A stretch of 5,736 nt of DNA from positions 1 to 5,736 of the forward strand of contig JAUHWE010000331.1 in assembly GCA_030424825.1 (NCBI GenBank), in the 5' to 3' direction. The position numbers and the translations under genes are program-made. Below the pieces are notes generated by a model. It was not told where the DNA came from. It made no database searches and was given only the letters and a program-made list of their open reading frames with translations. The stretch is from Verrucomicrobiia bacterium (GTDB lineage: Bacteria > Verrucomicrobiota > Verrucomicrobiia > Opitutales > Opitutaceae). Below are positions 1-5,736 of the stretch, in pieces. Within the stretch, counting starts at the first letter, position 1. The number at the start of each line of letters is the position of its first letter.

Positions 1-1923
1 TACAATCAGTCGATACGATCCGTTCGGAAAGGTGATTGTCTCGACGAGCCCGAAATCGTTGTAGGTATAAAGCGTCTCACGGTCCGCCCAGTCGACCACT
101 TTCTCCAGTCGATTATGCAAGTCATACGAGTACTCTACCGTCTTTCCATCCGGGTAAGTGAGACGCCTGATCTTTCCACTCGGGTAATAGGCGTAAGCAA
201 TTCCATTTCCAGCCTCCTCAATGTAGCTTGTGATGCGATCTAAGTCATCGTAGGTCCGCGAGGAAGTTGCGTTTGATATACCCGCCGAAGGGATGTGATC
301 GCGTAAAAGACTGACATTGTCATTCGCGTCGTATTCATACTGAACGGAGCGGACGGTACCGCCTCCCGAAGTATTTTCGACGATCTGGCTGATCCGACCA
401 ATCTGATCGTATTGAATATCGAACTCTCCACCGCCGGGCAAATTGTCCTTTACCAATAAATCTCGACCGTCGTAACGATCGCCGGGAGGGGAGTAGAAGA
501 ATGTTCGCTCGCCAACAGGACGGTTCGCCATGTCGTAGGCTAACTCCACCGAAATGCCATCTGGTTGAGTTAAATCTTTCGGAAGGTCGTCATCGTAATA
601 GCTTTTTCGAAAGATCCGCCCTTGCGGATCGGTAACGGAGACTAGGCGATCTAGCTCGTCGTACTCGTAGCTTGTCACGCGTCCTTGCTGATCCGTAGTT
701 GAAATTTGTCTACCAATTTCGTCGTATTCGATAGCGGTTTCGTTTCCGTAGGCATCCGTTTTGGCGATGACGAGGTCTCGCTCGTCGTACCTGAGGCGCT
801 CAATCGAATTTCCTTTAGGACCAATTGTGCTCAATTGATTCCCCGCTAGATCGTAGGTGTAGCTGAGCTTGACCCCGTTCGGTCCTGTAATCGATGCGAG
901 AGAGCCATTGGCGTCATATTCGTAAAGCGACTCCAAACCGCCGTAGTTTACTCCACGGACCAAGCGATCTTCTGCATCATAGAAGAACAAACTTTCACGA
1001 CCGAGTGGGTCTATCTCTCGGACGAGGTTATCATTCGCATCGTACTCGAACTGATAGCTGAAACCCTTTTTATTTTCATCCTCAATGAGCCGCGAGCGAT
1101 GGTCGAATTCCTTGCGGGTCACGTTACCTTGCGGATCAGTTCTCGAAACAATGTCCCCATTCGGACGATAGCTCAACTGCGTCTGGTAGCCTTCTCCGTC
1201 GGTAAGAACCAGAGGCCTCCCCGCAGGATCATGAGACAGGTCCGAGCCAAGTCCAATGATCTGAGCATGTCTGGCAGAGCGAAGTAGACCGTTTTCCCAC
1301 GTGTAATCGATCTCTCCTCCATCCTCTAATTTTATCTCCAGCAATTCTCCGCTTTCGGAGAACACTCGTCTGGTATAAAAGCCGAGAGAGTCGGTTACTG
1401 TCATAAGATTGCCGCCGGAATAGAAAAAATCAGTCCGTTGCCCTTTAGCGTCTTCGATCGCTAGGACGCGGCCGCCACTGTATTCAAAAGTGGTCGTGTG
1501 ACCCGCTGGATCCGTGGCATTCGTCAACAATCCCGATTCATCATAGGCGAATACTGTCTTTCGCCCCAGCGGATCTTGTGAGCTCACGCACAGTCCATTT
1601 TCGTCGTAACCCCAACGTGCCACACCGCCTAGCGGATTTCTACTCGAAAGAAGCTGAAGGTCTCGATCGTGCTCCATTGTCCAGCGACTTCCAAGCCGAT
1701 CGTAGTAGTGAGTGCGATACAGATTGGAGTCGGTCCATTCGAATTCGAATCGGGCCTTCGGAGTGCTATCGAGTCCGTCATCCTGAGCGATGACCCGACG
1801 CTGGCCGTCATAGTCTACGGAAAAGAAGCGTTCGCCCAAGGCATCCGTCGCCTCCACGATACGGCTCGAACCTGAAGGAGACAGGACTGGGTCGGAATAA
1901 GTCAGGTTTACCGGATTACTCGG
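1..1923 (-). other. YD-repeat array of the RHS protein (about 27 units)
   Basis: Residues 905-1545 consist of units of about 20-24 residues following 'xYxYDxxGrLxxxxDPxGxxt'. Clear examples are QFEYDANDNLVREIDPLGRE, SYEYDELDRLVSVTDPQGR and EYSYDLHNRLEKVVD. I counted about 27 by eye, with irregular spacing around residues 1090-1120 and 1380-1420. The DNA copies have diverged, so this is an old protein repeat rather than a recent tandem duplication. The array continues past the window edge. Confidence 0.92.
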
Positions 1924-4635
1924 ACCGGAGAAAATCAGCCGCCAGTTGGATAGGGTTCCGAACTCTCCGGAGCGCCTGTCATAGACTTTTAATCGCCAGG
2001 TGCCTTTCGCATTCTCGCCATTGAAATCGAAGTACCGTTCCTTCGACGGACTGCTCGCAGTTCCGCTTCCAAAATCACGATTTAAAACACGAATTTCAGT
2101 GCCTGCGGGAGATTCCAAAAAGACTTCTAAATCCTCTTGCCGCCGATGCTCGATCGTAAATCGCAGGGTCGTCACCCCAATGAGCAAATCGTCCTCGATT
2201 TCCGTATCCACAACCAGTCCAGCTGCTTCGTTGTCGGGTATCGCCTGAGGTGACATGGACGGGATCACTTCGCTCATACCCGCGTCCACTGGGTCGTGCG
2301 ACGCAACGAGACGACTGTGCTCGTCGTATTCCAGAAAGACCTGGCGGAAGGCGCTAAAGAGTCCAGTGCCCAGATCAGATACGGATTCGAGCAGCCCGGT
2401 TTTCGAGTCGTAATTAAGGAATATCTTTCGATTGCTGTAGTAATCGTAGATTGCCACCGGACGGGTCGCCTCGTACTCGACCAAAATATATTGCCCGATC
2501 CGGTTTGCGATACCGAGAAGATTTCCTCGCGCGCCGAAAACATAGGTCGTTCCGTCCTTCCTTCCCACCACCCAGTTATCGCTCTGTCGAAATCGACCAA
2601 ACGGTTTTCTGAGTATGGAATCGAAGCGCGCGGTAAGGTCTTCAGATTGGTAGCGTCCGGGTTCCTCCTCGGACTCGGTGAAAACGTTATGCCGACTCGA
2701 ATCGTAGTAGACCGTGACCGTGCCATCGTCCGCTTCCTCAAGGTGAGCGAGATAGGCATGGGTCCAACCGTAGCCAACGCTGCTCTTTTCCCAGTCCAAT
2801 AGTGAATTGTAGCGGAGGGTCACATTGATGGGGCGCACACTTTCCACTGTCAGCAGGTTGAGCTCCTGAGAAAAGGCTCCAGTCGCCCCATCCACCAATA
2901 AGCCAACATTGCTGATCCCTCTCGATTTCGTCTCCCGTGCATAAAGCTCCTCCCTTTCAGATAAGGTCGTCCGAAACTGAATCTTGCGCGAGAGCGAGCG
3001 GGATCCCGATAGGGAGGTAAGGGACTCATTCACCGTCAACTCGACAAGTTCACTCTCCTGGAAGGGAGAGTGCGGCGTTAGCTCGATCGCATCACCCGTT
3101 TCGACGAAATCGAAAGAAATCTCACCTGAACGCGACCCTCGCAGCGAAACAGCGGATGCGCCAAGCGTCGATGCGTCCAACGTATCGCTAAACGTCAATA
3201 TCACGCTTGCGGCAGGATCGACATCCTTAGCGCCATCAGCGATACTGCTTTCCGTCCAACGTAGGGCCTTCTGCTCAATGACTTCGACAATCTCACTATC
3301 CGACAACGCCTCGGTGTAGAGCTGAACATCGTCAATCGCACCTACGAAGCCACCTTCTGCCTCTTCGATATCACTACCATCACAGCCGATACCCCAGTTG
3401 TAATCTGTATTCAATTTTACATACGAGCGAATATCCAATCGCCCCGAGACCCTGCCGTTAATGAATAGGGCCATGTGACCATGTACCACGCGAGCCGCGA
3501 CATGAGACCAAGCTCCGACCAAAACCGGCTCCGCGCTTACCAAAGTCCTGACCGTATCGACGCTATCCCAAATGGTGAAACGCACCCGCGTCTTACCGTC
3601 CTCTCGACTAGTATGGGTTTCTAGAATGACAGTACCCGTCTTGGTTCCAGCATACGATCCATCCCAGTTGCTGATGATGCGTCTCCGAGCTCCTGGCTCA
3701 TTGTCGTCAGGGCGAATCCAAGCCGCGAGTGTAAAGTCGTCACTGGGATCGAAAGCGGAATCAGACAATACAACCCGCGAATCGTCCCCAGCGAATAGTA
3801 AGGCCGCACTGGAGGCTCCATTCCGATCATCGGTGGCGCTTACGTTCTCCAGCGAGTTAGCGCTTGAAGAAATGCGTTCGACTGCGTCTCCATCCAATTC
3901 GTAGTTTTCTAGCAAATACGTATTGAGAGGAGGGAAGATTTCCAGCGATATGCGACTGTAGAGCGCTCGTCCCGTGTCAGCAGAAGAGTTCGCACCGAAC
4001 ATGAAACGCTGTAAGGCAATATTTCCCGGGGCTACGCTCGATTGTTGTAATTGACCGTTAATTGAAAATTCCGCGTTGGCTATACCCGGTGGCTTGTACA
4101 ACGAATAATCATGAAACAAACCACGCCCTCCCTCGACCACGATCTCATCTTCGGCTCCTGCACGAACAAGAGGATCTCCAAAGACATCATTTGAACCGAA
4201 ATTAAGACTCCACCGACGCGCCCCGTCGCTGTACTCAGCATGAACAGACCCGTCTGGGGCATCGTCTTCGTCCGGCATCAAAATACGCGCTGTGTACTTC
4301 CAGCCGTATGTTTCACCTAAGTCCCGCTCCATCGCGCTTGGAATATACTGATACCCGCGTGTCGATCCCGCAGCGGTACTTGGATCGCTAACCTCTAATA
4401 CGCCTTCACCGCCATAATCGTATATGTCGAAAGAATAGCCAACCTTACCTCCAAAATCATCCCAACCCGAAGTAATAGGTGAGGTGGCCCCCTCATGCAG
4501 AGCCAATATAACCCCCTTGGTTTCTTGTACTGATACCAGTCCCCACAAAGATGCCAACAGGGTAACGGCGGTACAAAATTGGGTGCGAAGCCACCCATGA
4601 GGTGCCTCTGTTGGAAGCGAAAGAGGAGATTCCAT
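1..4635 (-). CDS. Exported RHS/YD-repeat protein with LamG, Ig-like and P-domains (5' part, runs off window)
   Basis: One frame is open from ATG at 4635 to position 1: 1545 codons, no stop, C-terminus missing. An in-frame TAA directly precedes the ATG, which fixes this as the most upstream start. No Shine-Dalgarno is visible. Seen in order: signal peptide (1-36), beta-rich region (about 40-240), LamG-like domain (245-450), Big_5-type Ig-like domain (460-557), RHS entry region with GYGWTHAY near residue 624, P-domain (799-904), then about 27 YD repeats (905-1545). Known of the family: YD repeats wrap into a large beta shell that can enclose a C-terminal effector; LamG and P-domains are binding or stabilising modules. 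I infer a secreted or surface protein for adhesion or contact-dependent competition. No PAAR or VgrG-like part is seen, so type VI delivery is not supported. The RHS core and any toxin tip cannot be seen, so effector versus structural role is undecided. Confidence 0.95.
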   Translation of the reverse strand, partial: MESPLSLPTEAPHGWLRTQFCTAVTLLASLWGLVSVQETKGVILALHEGATSPITSGWDDFGGKVGYSFDIYDYGGEGVLEVSDPSTAAGSTRGYQYIPSAMERDLGETYGWKYTARILMPDEDDAPDGSVHAEYSDGARRWSLNFGSNDVFGDPLVRAGAEDEIVVEGGRGLFHDYSLYKPPGIANAEFSINGQLQQSSVAPGNIALQRFMFGANSSADTGRALYSRISLEIFPPLNTYLLENYELDGDAVERISSSANSLENVSATDDRNGASSAALLFAGDDSRVVLSDSAFDPSDDFTLAAWIRPDDNEPGARRRIISNWDGSYAGTKTGTVILETHTSREDGKTRVRFTIWDSVDTVRTLVSAEPVLVGAWSHVAARVVHGHMALFINGRVSGRLDIRSYVKLNTDYNWGIGCDGSDIEEAEGGFVGAIDDVQLYTEALSDSEIVEVIEQKALRWTESSIADGAKDVDPAASVILTFSDTLDASTLGASAVSLRGSRSGEISFDFVETGDAIELTPHSPFQESELVELTVNESLTSLSGSRSLSRKIQFRTTLSEREELYARETKSRGISNVGLLVDGATGAFSQELNLLTVESVRPINVTLRYNSLLDWEKSSVGYGWTHAYLAHLEEADDGTVTVYYDSSRHNVFTESEEEPGRYQSEDLTARFDSILRKPFGRFRQSDNWVVGRKDGTTYVFGARGNLLGIANRIGQYILVEYEATRPVAIYDYYSNRKIFLNYDSKTGLLESVSDLGTGLFSAFRQVFLEYDEHSRLVASHDPVDAGMSEVIPSMSPQAIPDNEAAGLVVDTEIEDDLLIGVTTLRFTIEHRRQEDLEVFLESPAGTEIRVLNRDFGSGTASSPSKERYFDFNGENAKGTWRLKVYDRRSGEFGTLSNWRLIFSGPSNPVNLTYSDPVLSPSGSSRIVEATDALGERFFSVDYDGQRRVIAQDDGLDSTPKARFEFEWTDSNLYRTHYYDRLGSRWTMEHDRDLQLLSSRNPLGGVARWGYDENGLCVSSQDPLGRKTVFAYDESGLLTNATDPAGHTTTFEYSGGRVLAIEDAKGQRTDFFYSGGNLMTVTDSLGFYTRRVFSESGELLEIKLEDGGEIDYTWENGLLRSARHAQIIGLGSDLSHDPAGRPLVLTDGEGYQTQLSYRPNGDIVSRTDPQGNVTRKEFDHRSRLIEDENKKGFSYQFEYDANDNLVREIDPLGRESLFFYDAEDRLVRGVNYGGLESLYEYDANGSLASITGPNGVKLSYTYDLAGNQLSTIGPKGNSIERLRYDERDLVIAKTDAYGNETAIEYDEIGRQISTTDQQGRVTSYEYDELDRLVSVTDPQGRIFRKSYYDDDLPKDLTQPDGISVELAYDMANRPVGERTFFYSPPGDRYDGRDLLVKDNLPGGGEFDIQYDQIGRISQIVENTSGGGTVRSVQYEYDANDNVSLLRDHIPSAGISNATSSRTYDDLDRITSYIEEAGNGIAYAYYPSGKIRRLTYPDGKTVEYSYDLHNRLEKVVDWADRETLYTYNDFGLVETITFPNGSYRLIV
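1924..2241 (-). other. P-domain (proprotein convertase type) inserted between YD repeats
   Basis: Residues 799-904 read like a P-domain: the opening IPDNEAAGLVV, the core DLEVFLESPAGTEIRVL, then FDFNGENAKGTWRLKVYD and the closing GTLSNWRLIFSG. The 'L.SP.GT' and 'F.GE...GTW.L.V.D...G.L..W.L.F' signatures are those of PF01483. P-domains are 100-150-residue jelly-roll modules usually attached to subtilisin-like or metalloproteases. No protease catalytic domain is visible here. YD-type sequence resumes within a few residues on the C-terminal side. Confidence 0.88.
2251..2913 (-). other. RHS entry region and first YD repeats
   Basis: Residues about 575-795 contain VDGATGAFSQELNLL and the VTLRYNS...GYGWTHAY block typical of the start of RHS/YD shells. 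After these come KDGTTYVFGARGNLL and two early YD units, FLNYDSKTGLLESVSDLG and FLEYDEHSRLVASHDP. The second unit ends just before the P-domain. Confidence 0.8.
2965..3258 (-). other. Bacterial Ig-like domain (Big_5 type) of the RHS protein
   Basis: Residues about 460-557 begin with SSIADGAKDVDPAASVIL, followed by TFSDTLDASTL and later DAIELTPHSPF. This 'P.dGa.dv.....i.l.Fs..ld.stl' pattern is that of SbsA/Big_5 Ig-like domains in bacterial surface proteins. It probably acts as a spacer between the LamG head and the RHS region. The family assignment rests on motif memory, not on a search. Confidence 0.75.
3286..3903 (-). other. LamG-like (Laminin_G_3 type) domain of the RHS protein
   Basis: Residues about 245-450 carry the usual landmarks of LamG/concanavalin-like domains in bacterial surface proteins. 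These are FTLAAWIRPDD for the first core strand, WSHVAARVVHGHMALFINGR for the 'W-H-V-A ... L-Y/F-I-N-G' strand pair, and the closing AIDDVQLYTEALSDSEI. Such domains bind glycans or proteins outside the cell. Its position straight after the N-terminal beta region makes it part of an exposed head before the RHS shell. Confidence 0.85.
3916..4518 (-). other. N-terminal beta-rich region of the RHS protein (unassigned)
   Basis: Residues about 40-240 show alternating hydrophobic/polar strands with many aromatic and Asp/Gly turns, for example WKYTARILMPDEDD and the closing ALYSRISLEIF. The length and pattern resemble a concanavalin/jelly-roll sandwich like the LamG domain that follows, so this may be a second, diverged copy of that fold. 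I do not recognise a specific family; the fold call is inference. Confidence 0.45.
4528..4635 (-). other. Signal peptide of the RHS protein
   Basis: Residues 1-36 have a long polar start with Arg17, then a hydrophobic run from about Phe20 to Val36 (FCTAVTLLASLWGLVSV), followed by the polar QETKG. This is the layout of a Sec signal peptide with cleavage near residues 36-38. Cys21 lies at the start of the hydrophobic run rather than its end, so a lipobox is unlikely. The n-region is longer than usual. An internal start cannot be excluded, but no later in-frame ATG falls before the hydrophobic segment. Confidence 0.75.
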
Positions 4636-4671
4636 TTAGATAGTGGTTAGATACAAACAAACCGTTCGAGT

Positions 4672-4700
4672 GGCATAAATACAGAGCAGTAGACAGTCAA
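4672..4700 (-). promoter_or_regulatory. Candidate sigma70-like promoter of the RHS gene
   Basis: On the minus strand TTGACT (4700-4695) is followed after exactly 17 bases by TATGCC (4677-4672), leaving about 36 bases to the ATG. The -35 box matches the consensus at 5 of 6 positions, but the -10 box is poor (TAT only). It is the best candidate in the 100 bases upstream. No Shine-Dalgarno precedes the start codon. Confidence 0.3.
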
Positions 4701-4736
4701 TTCCTTATTCATTCCCAGTTAGATAGATACACCAAT

Positions 4737-4836
4737 GGGCGCTCGGAGATCGCCCGCTACCAATGTCAGCAACGAAGCCGCCGACCTGTCGGTGGCTGAC
4801 CCGCCGATGATTAGAAAGTCGCCTCGGCGAGACGAC
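4737..4836 (-). repeat. REP-like cluster of three evenly spaced hairpins
   Basis: Three imperfect palindromes lie at 4737-4755 (19 bp), 4776-4797 (22 bp) and 4818-4836 (19 bp). They are separated by exactly 20 bases each and are symmetric about 4786.5. On the minus strand the outer two are each preceded by GTAG (4840-4837 directly; 4760-4757 with one extra C), 80 bases apart. They share a core (TCTC-CGAG and TCTCGCCGAG) while their stems differ but remain paired (GGGCG/CGCCC and GTCG/CGAC). A GTAG head plus hairpin is the known form of REP elements mobilised by RAYT transposases. No such transposase is in the window. Confidence 0.6.
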
Positions 4837-4910
4837 CTACAATAGAATAATCCAATGAAGGTGTGTGAATCGGGGCTTGAATACGATTTATTAGACAGTC
4901 TCTTAGGTCT

Positions 4911-4925
4911 ACATTTATTAAATGT
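4911..4925. repeat. 15-bp AT-rich palindrome
   Basis: Perfect 7-base arms (ACATTTA / TAAATGT) surround a single central T. The palindrome lies five bases before the long inverted repeat. It could be a protein binding site or part of a repeat boundary; nothing decides between these. Confidence 0.4.
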
Positions 4926-4930
4926 TGAAT

Positions 4931-5007
4931 GGTAGGGCAACGACCTCCGGGCGTGCCGCACAAGCAGATCATAAAAACACGGCGCGCCCGGAGGTCGTTG
5001 CCCTGCC
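4931..5007. repeat. 77-bp inverted repeat, 28-bp arms (REPIN- or MITE-like)
   Basis: Arms at 4931-4958 and 4980-5007 match in 26 of 28 positions around a 21-base AT-rich loop (4959-4979). Both mismatches are T opposite G on the plus strand, so a plus-strand RNA could pair along all 28 positions using G-U wobbles. The left arm carries GTAG (4932-4935) at its head, as in REP elements; the right arm has GCAG instead. No clear target-site duplication flanks it and there is no transposase inside. It may also hinder read-through from the toxin-antitoxin side into the RHS gene. Confidence 0.75.
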
Positions 5008-5036
5008 TAATAACGATCGTTCGAAATCTAGCAAAG

Positions 5037-5064
5037 TGGAGTTAGAGATTGTCCAATAACTCCA
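5037..5064. repeat. Small hairpin downstream of the toxin pseudogene
   Basis: An 8-bp perfect stem (TGGAGTTA / TAACTCCA) encloses a 12-base loop. It lies about 60 bases past the toxin stop in the direction of transcription. It has no T-run on either side, so it is at best a poor intrinsic terminator. Confidence 0.4.
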
Positions 5065-5121
5065 ATTTCTTCGCGGCCTTGACCACTTCGGTCTAACTAC
5101 GGTTCACAGGTCCCTTTAATG

Positions 5122-5432
5122 TTAGTCCTGTCTTCGTTGTAGTTCTTTCCTGATCCAAGCTGGATCTCTACGCATGTCTAGAACTGCTGTTACTCGCGCA
5201 ATGTTTCCATCAATATCGTAATATACAGCGAAGGGAAAACGTTTGGATAGCATTCGGAAGAATCCATATTTCTTTCCATGTATTCCGGATAGAAGTTTTA
5301 GCGATTCGATGTCCGAAAGAAGGCTGTCGATGAAGTAGAGGCCGATCCCTTCTTCGTTGAAATCTTAAAACGCCTTTCCGGCGTCCAAGTCTTGGCAGCC
5401 TCTTCAAGGGTGACGACTGTCCTGATTTCCAT
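5122..5432 (-). pseudogene. RelE/ParE-family toxin, broken by a frameshift and a stop
   Basis: The ATG at 5432 overlaps the antitoxin stop (TAATG) and begins MEIRTVVTLEEAA. In that frame the sequence then turns to nonsense and stops after 44 codons. Adding one base near 5394-5396 restores QDLDAGKAF, then TAA (5367-5365), then DFNEEGIGLYFIDSLLSDIE and a C-terminal part through RMLSKRFPFAVYYDIDG to AVLDMRRDPAWIRKEL, stopping at 5124-5122. The repaired protein would be 103 residues, normal for the family, with Tyr expected at the TAA (residue 23, 'FYD'). The KRFPFAVYY and DxRRDP blocks are typical of this RelE/ParE branch. An intact copy would act on a cellular target such as translation or gyrase and be neutralised by the neighbour; the target cannot be told here. 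Two separate lesions argue against a single sequencing error. Confidence 0.85.
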
Positions 5433-5611
5433 TAGCGATAACGCTCTCGAAGCTGCTCGATCGTTAGAAATTTGGTATCCGGAGAATCCATGATCTTCTT
5501 TCTTTCGGCCAGAATCGTTTCGTGCCAATCAGGTGACTCCGGTTCAATATCTTTGTGGCAGAGCGAATCCCAGATGTGCTCCATTGTCGTAAGTCGTTCT
5601 TGGATAGTCAT
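5432..5611 (-). CDS. Addiction-module antitoxin (PF09720-like), 59 aa
   Basis: From ATG at 5611 the 59-residue product starts MTIQERLTTMEHIWDSL, continues with ESPDWHETILAERKKI and ends FLTIEQLRERYR. The 'R...ME.iWDSL', 'SPdWH...L.eR' and terminal 'fltl.qL+.R' blocks are those of the short addiction-module antitoxins paired with RelE/ParE toxins. The toxin start overlaps the stop by one base, indicating translational coupling. The frame is open further upstream to TAA at 5704-5702. The residues just before this ATG (IPEIKKM) look like part of the family's usual N-terminus, but no ATG, GTG or TTG is available there. The original start may therefore have been lost (ATC at 5629-5627 is a candidate changed ATG), with the internal ATG now used. 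With its toxin broken, the antitoxin is an orphan and may itself be decaying. Confidence 0.72.
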   Translation of the reverse strand: MTIQERLTTMEHIWDSLCHKDIEPESPDWHETILAERKKIMDSPDTKFLTIEQLRERYR

Positions 5612-5736
5612 TTTTTTGATTTCCGGGATGCTTATAGAATCTACGGCAGGAGGTTTTTGCTCTGTGGCAAGATGCTCTTTTTCTTTGGCTAACGTCTTGG
5701 CTTACGCAGAGGCGATGGAGCGGAGCGTAACCGACA
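5612..5736. other. Region upstream of the antitoxin
   Basis: No separate gene is visible. Minus-strand TATAAG (5636-5631) could serve as a -10 box about 20 bases before the antitoxin ATG, but there is no acceptable -35 box 17 bases upstream. A 6-bp inverted repeat, TTACGC (5702-5707) and GCGTAA (5725-5730), lies at the window edge with a 17-base GA-rich spacer. It may be another intergenic repeat cut by the window. Confidence 0.35.

Larger units (their letters stand above)
4636..5121. other. Intergenic region without a gene, rich in hairpins
   Basis: These 486 bases separate the decayed toxin gene from the RHS gene. The only open frames are an 80-codon minus frame (4961-4719) across the hairpin cluster and a 26-codon plus frame (4855-4935). 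Neither has a ribosome binding site or a recognisable product. What the region holds is the promoter candidate, the three-hairpin cluster, an AT-rich palindrome, the long inverted repeat and a small hairpin, listed separately. Confidence 0.7.

Noticed and set aside
1..1923. CRISPR-like or tandem DNA repeat in the YD region
   Set aside because: The repetition is at protein level with variable unit length. No identical spaced DNA repeats are present.
2274..2777. 167-codon minus-strand open frame overlapping the RHS gene
   Set aside because: It is a different minus frame within the RHS gene. Its product is Arg/Thr/Ser-rich and unlike any family; the RHS frame over the same bases is clearly real.
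2296..2802. 168-codon plus-strand open frame opposite the RHS gene
   Set aside because: It lies wholly antisense to the continuous RHS frame, has no recognisable domain or ribosome binding site, and the opposing frame encodes clear RHS motifs.
4395..4598. 67-codon minus-strand open frame near the RHS start
   Set aside because: It is out of frame with the RHS gene, whose frame here encodes the signal peptide and N-terminal region continuously.
4855..4935. 26-codon plus-strand open frame (MKVCESGLEYDLLDSLLG...)
   Set aside because: It has no ribosome binding site, stops at the head of the inverted repeat and is too short to support without homologues.
4719..4961. 80-codon minus-strand open frame upstream of the RHS gene
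   Set aside because: It runs through the REP-like hairpins and the left end of the long inverted repeat, so its sequence is set by repeat DNA. There is no Shine-Dalgarno and no recognisable product.
5081..5093. Possible terminator hairpin (GACC-ACTTC-GGTC)
   Set aside because: It has only a 4-bp stem and no T-run on either strand.
5210..5407. 65-codon minus-strand open frame inside the toxin
   Set aside because: It is the third frame over the toxin pseudogene. The family motifs are in another frame.
5298..5528. 76-codon minus-strand open frame spanning the antitoxin-toxin junction
   Set aside because: Its second half is just the true toxin start followed by the frameshifted tail; its first half is an out-of-frame reading of the antitoxin.

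Overview
The window is dominated by the 5' part of one very large minus-strand gene. It starts at 4635 and is still open at position 1, giving 1545 codons with no stop. It encodes an exported multidomain RHS/YD-repeat protein. In order, it has a Sec-type signal peptide, a beta-rich N-terminal region, a LamG-like (concanavalin-type) domain, a bacterial Ig-like domain of Big_5 type, and the RHS entry region. A proprotein-convertase P-domain then sits between YD repeats, followed by about 27 YD repeats that run off the left edge. The protein's C-terminus, where an RHS core and a variable tip or toxin would lie, is outside the window.

Upstream of that gene (4636-5121) is about 490 bp without a convincing gene but rich in dyad symmetry. 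Three hairpins are evenly spaced over exactly 100 bp (4737-4836), and two of them carry a GTAG head on the minus strand as REP elements do. A 15-bp AT-rich palindrome (4911-4925) and a 77-bp inverted repeat with 28-bp arms (4931-5007) follow. A smaller 8-bp-stem hairpin lies at 5037-5064. I read this as accumulated REP/REPIN- or MITE-like repeats, with a weak sigma70-like promoter for the large gene at 4672-4700.

The right end (5122-5611, minus strand) is a type II toxin-antitoxin pair. The short antitoxin is of the addiction-module type (PF09720-like). The RelE/ParE-like toxin overlaps it by one base (TAATG) and is a pseudogene with a 1-nt frameshift near residue 13 and an in-frame TAA where the family has Tyr. 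The last ~125 bases hold the region upstream of the antitoxin and another small inverted repeat.

The giant LamG/Ig/P-domain RHS protein, the lack of a Shine-Dalgarno, the moderate G+C, the GTAG-headed repeats and the type of TA pair together suggest an environmental, probably marine, Verrucomicrobiota (Opitutae-like) genome. This is an inference from style, not from a marker gene. The layout resembles an accessory or variable region: a fast-evolving surface/RHS gene beside a decayed TA module and repeats. I see no shared pathway linking the two coding units.
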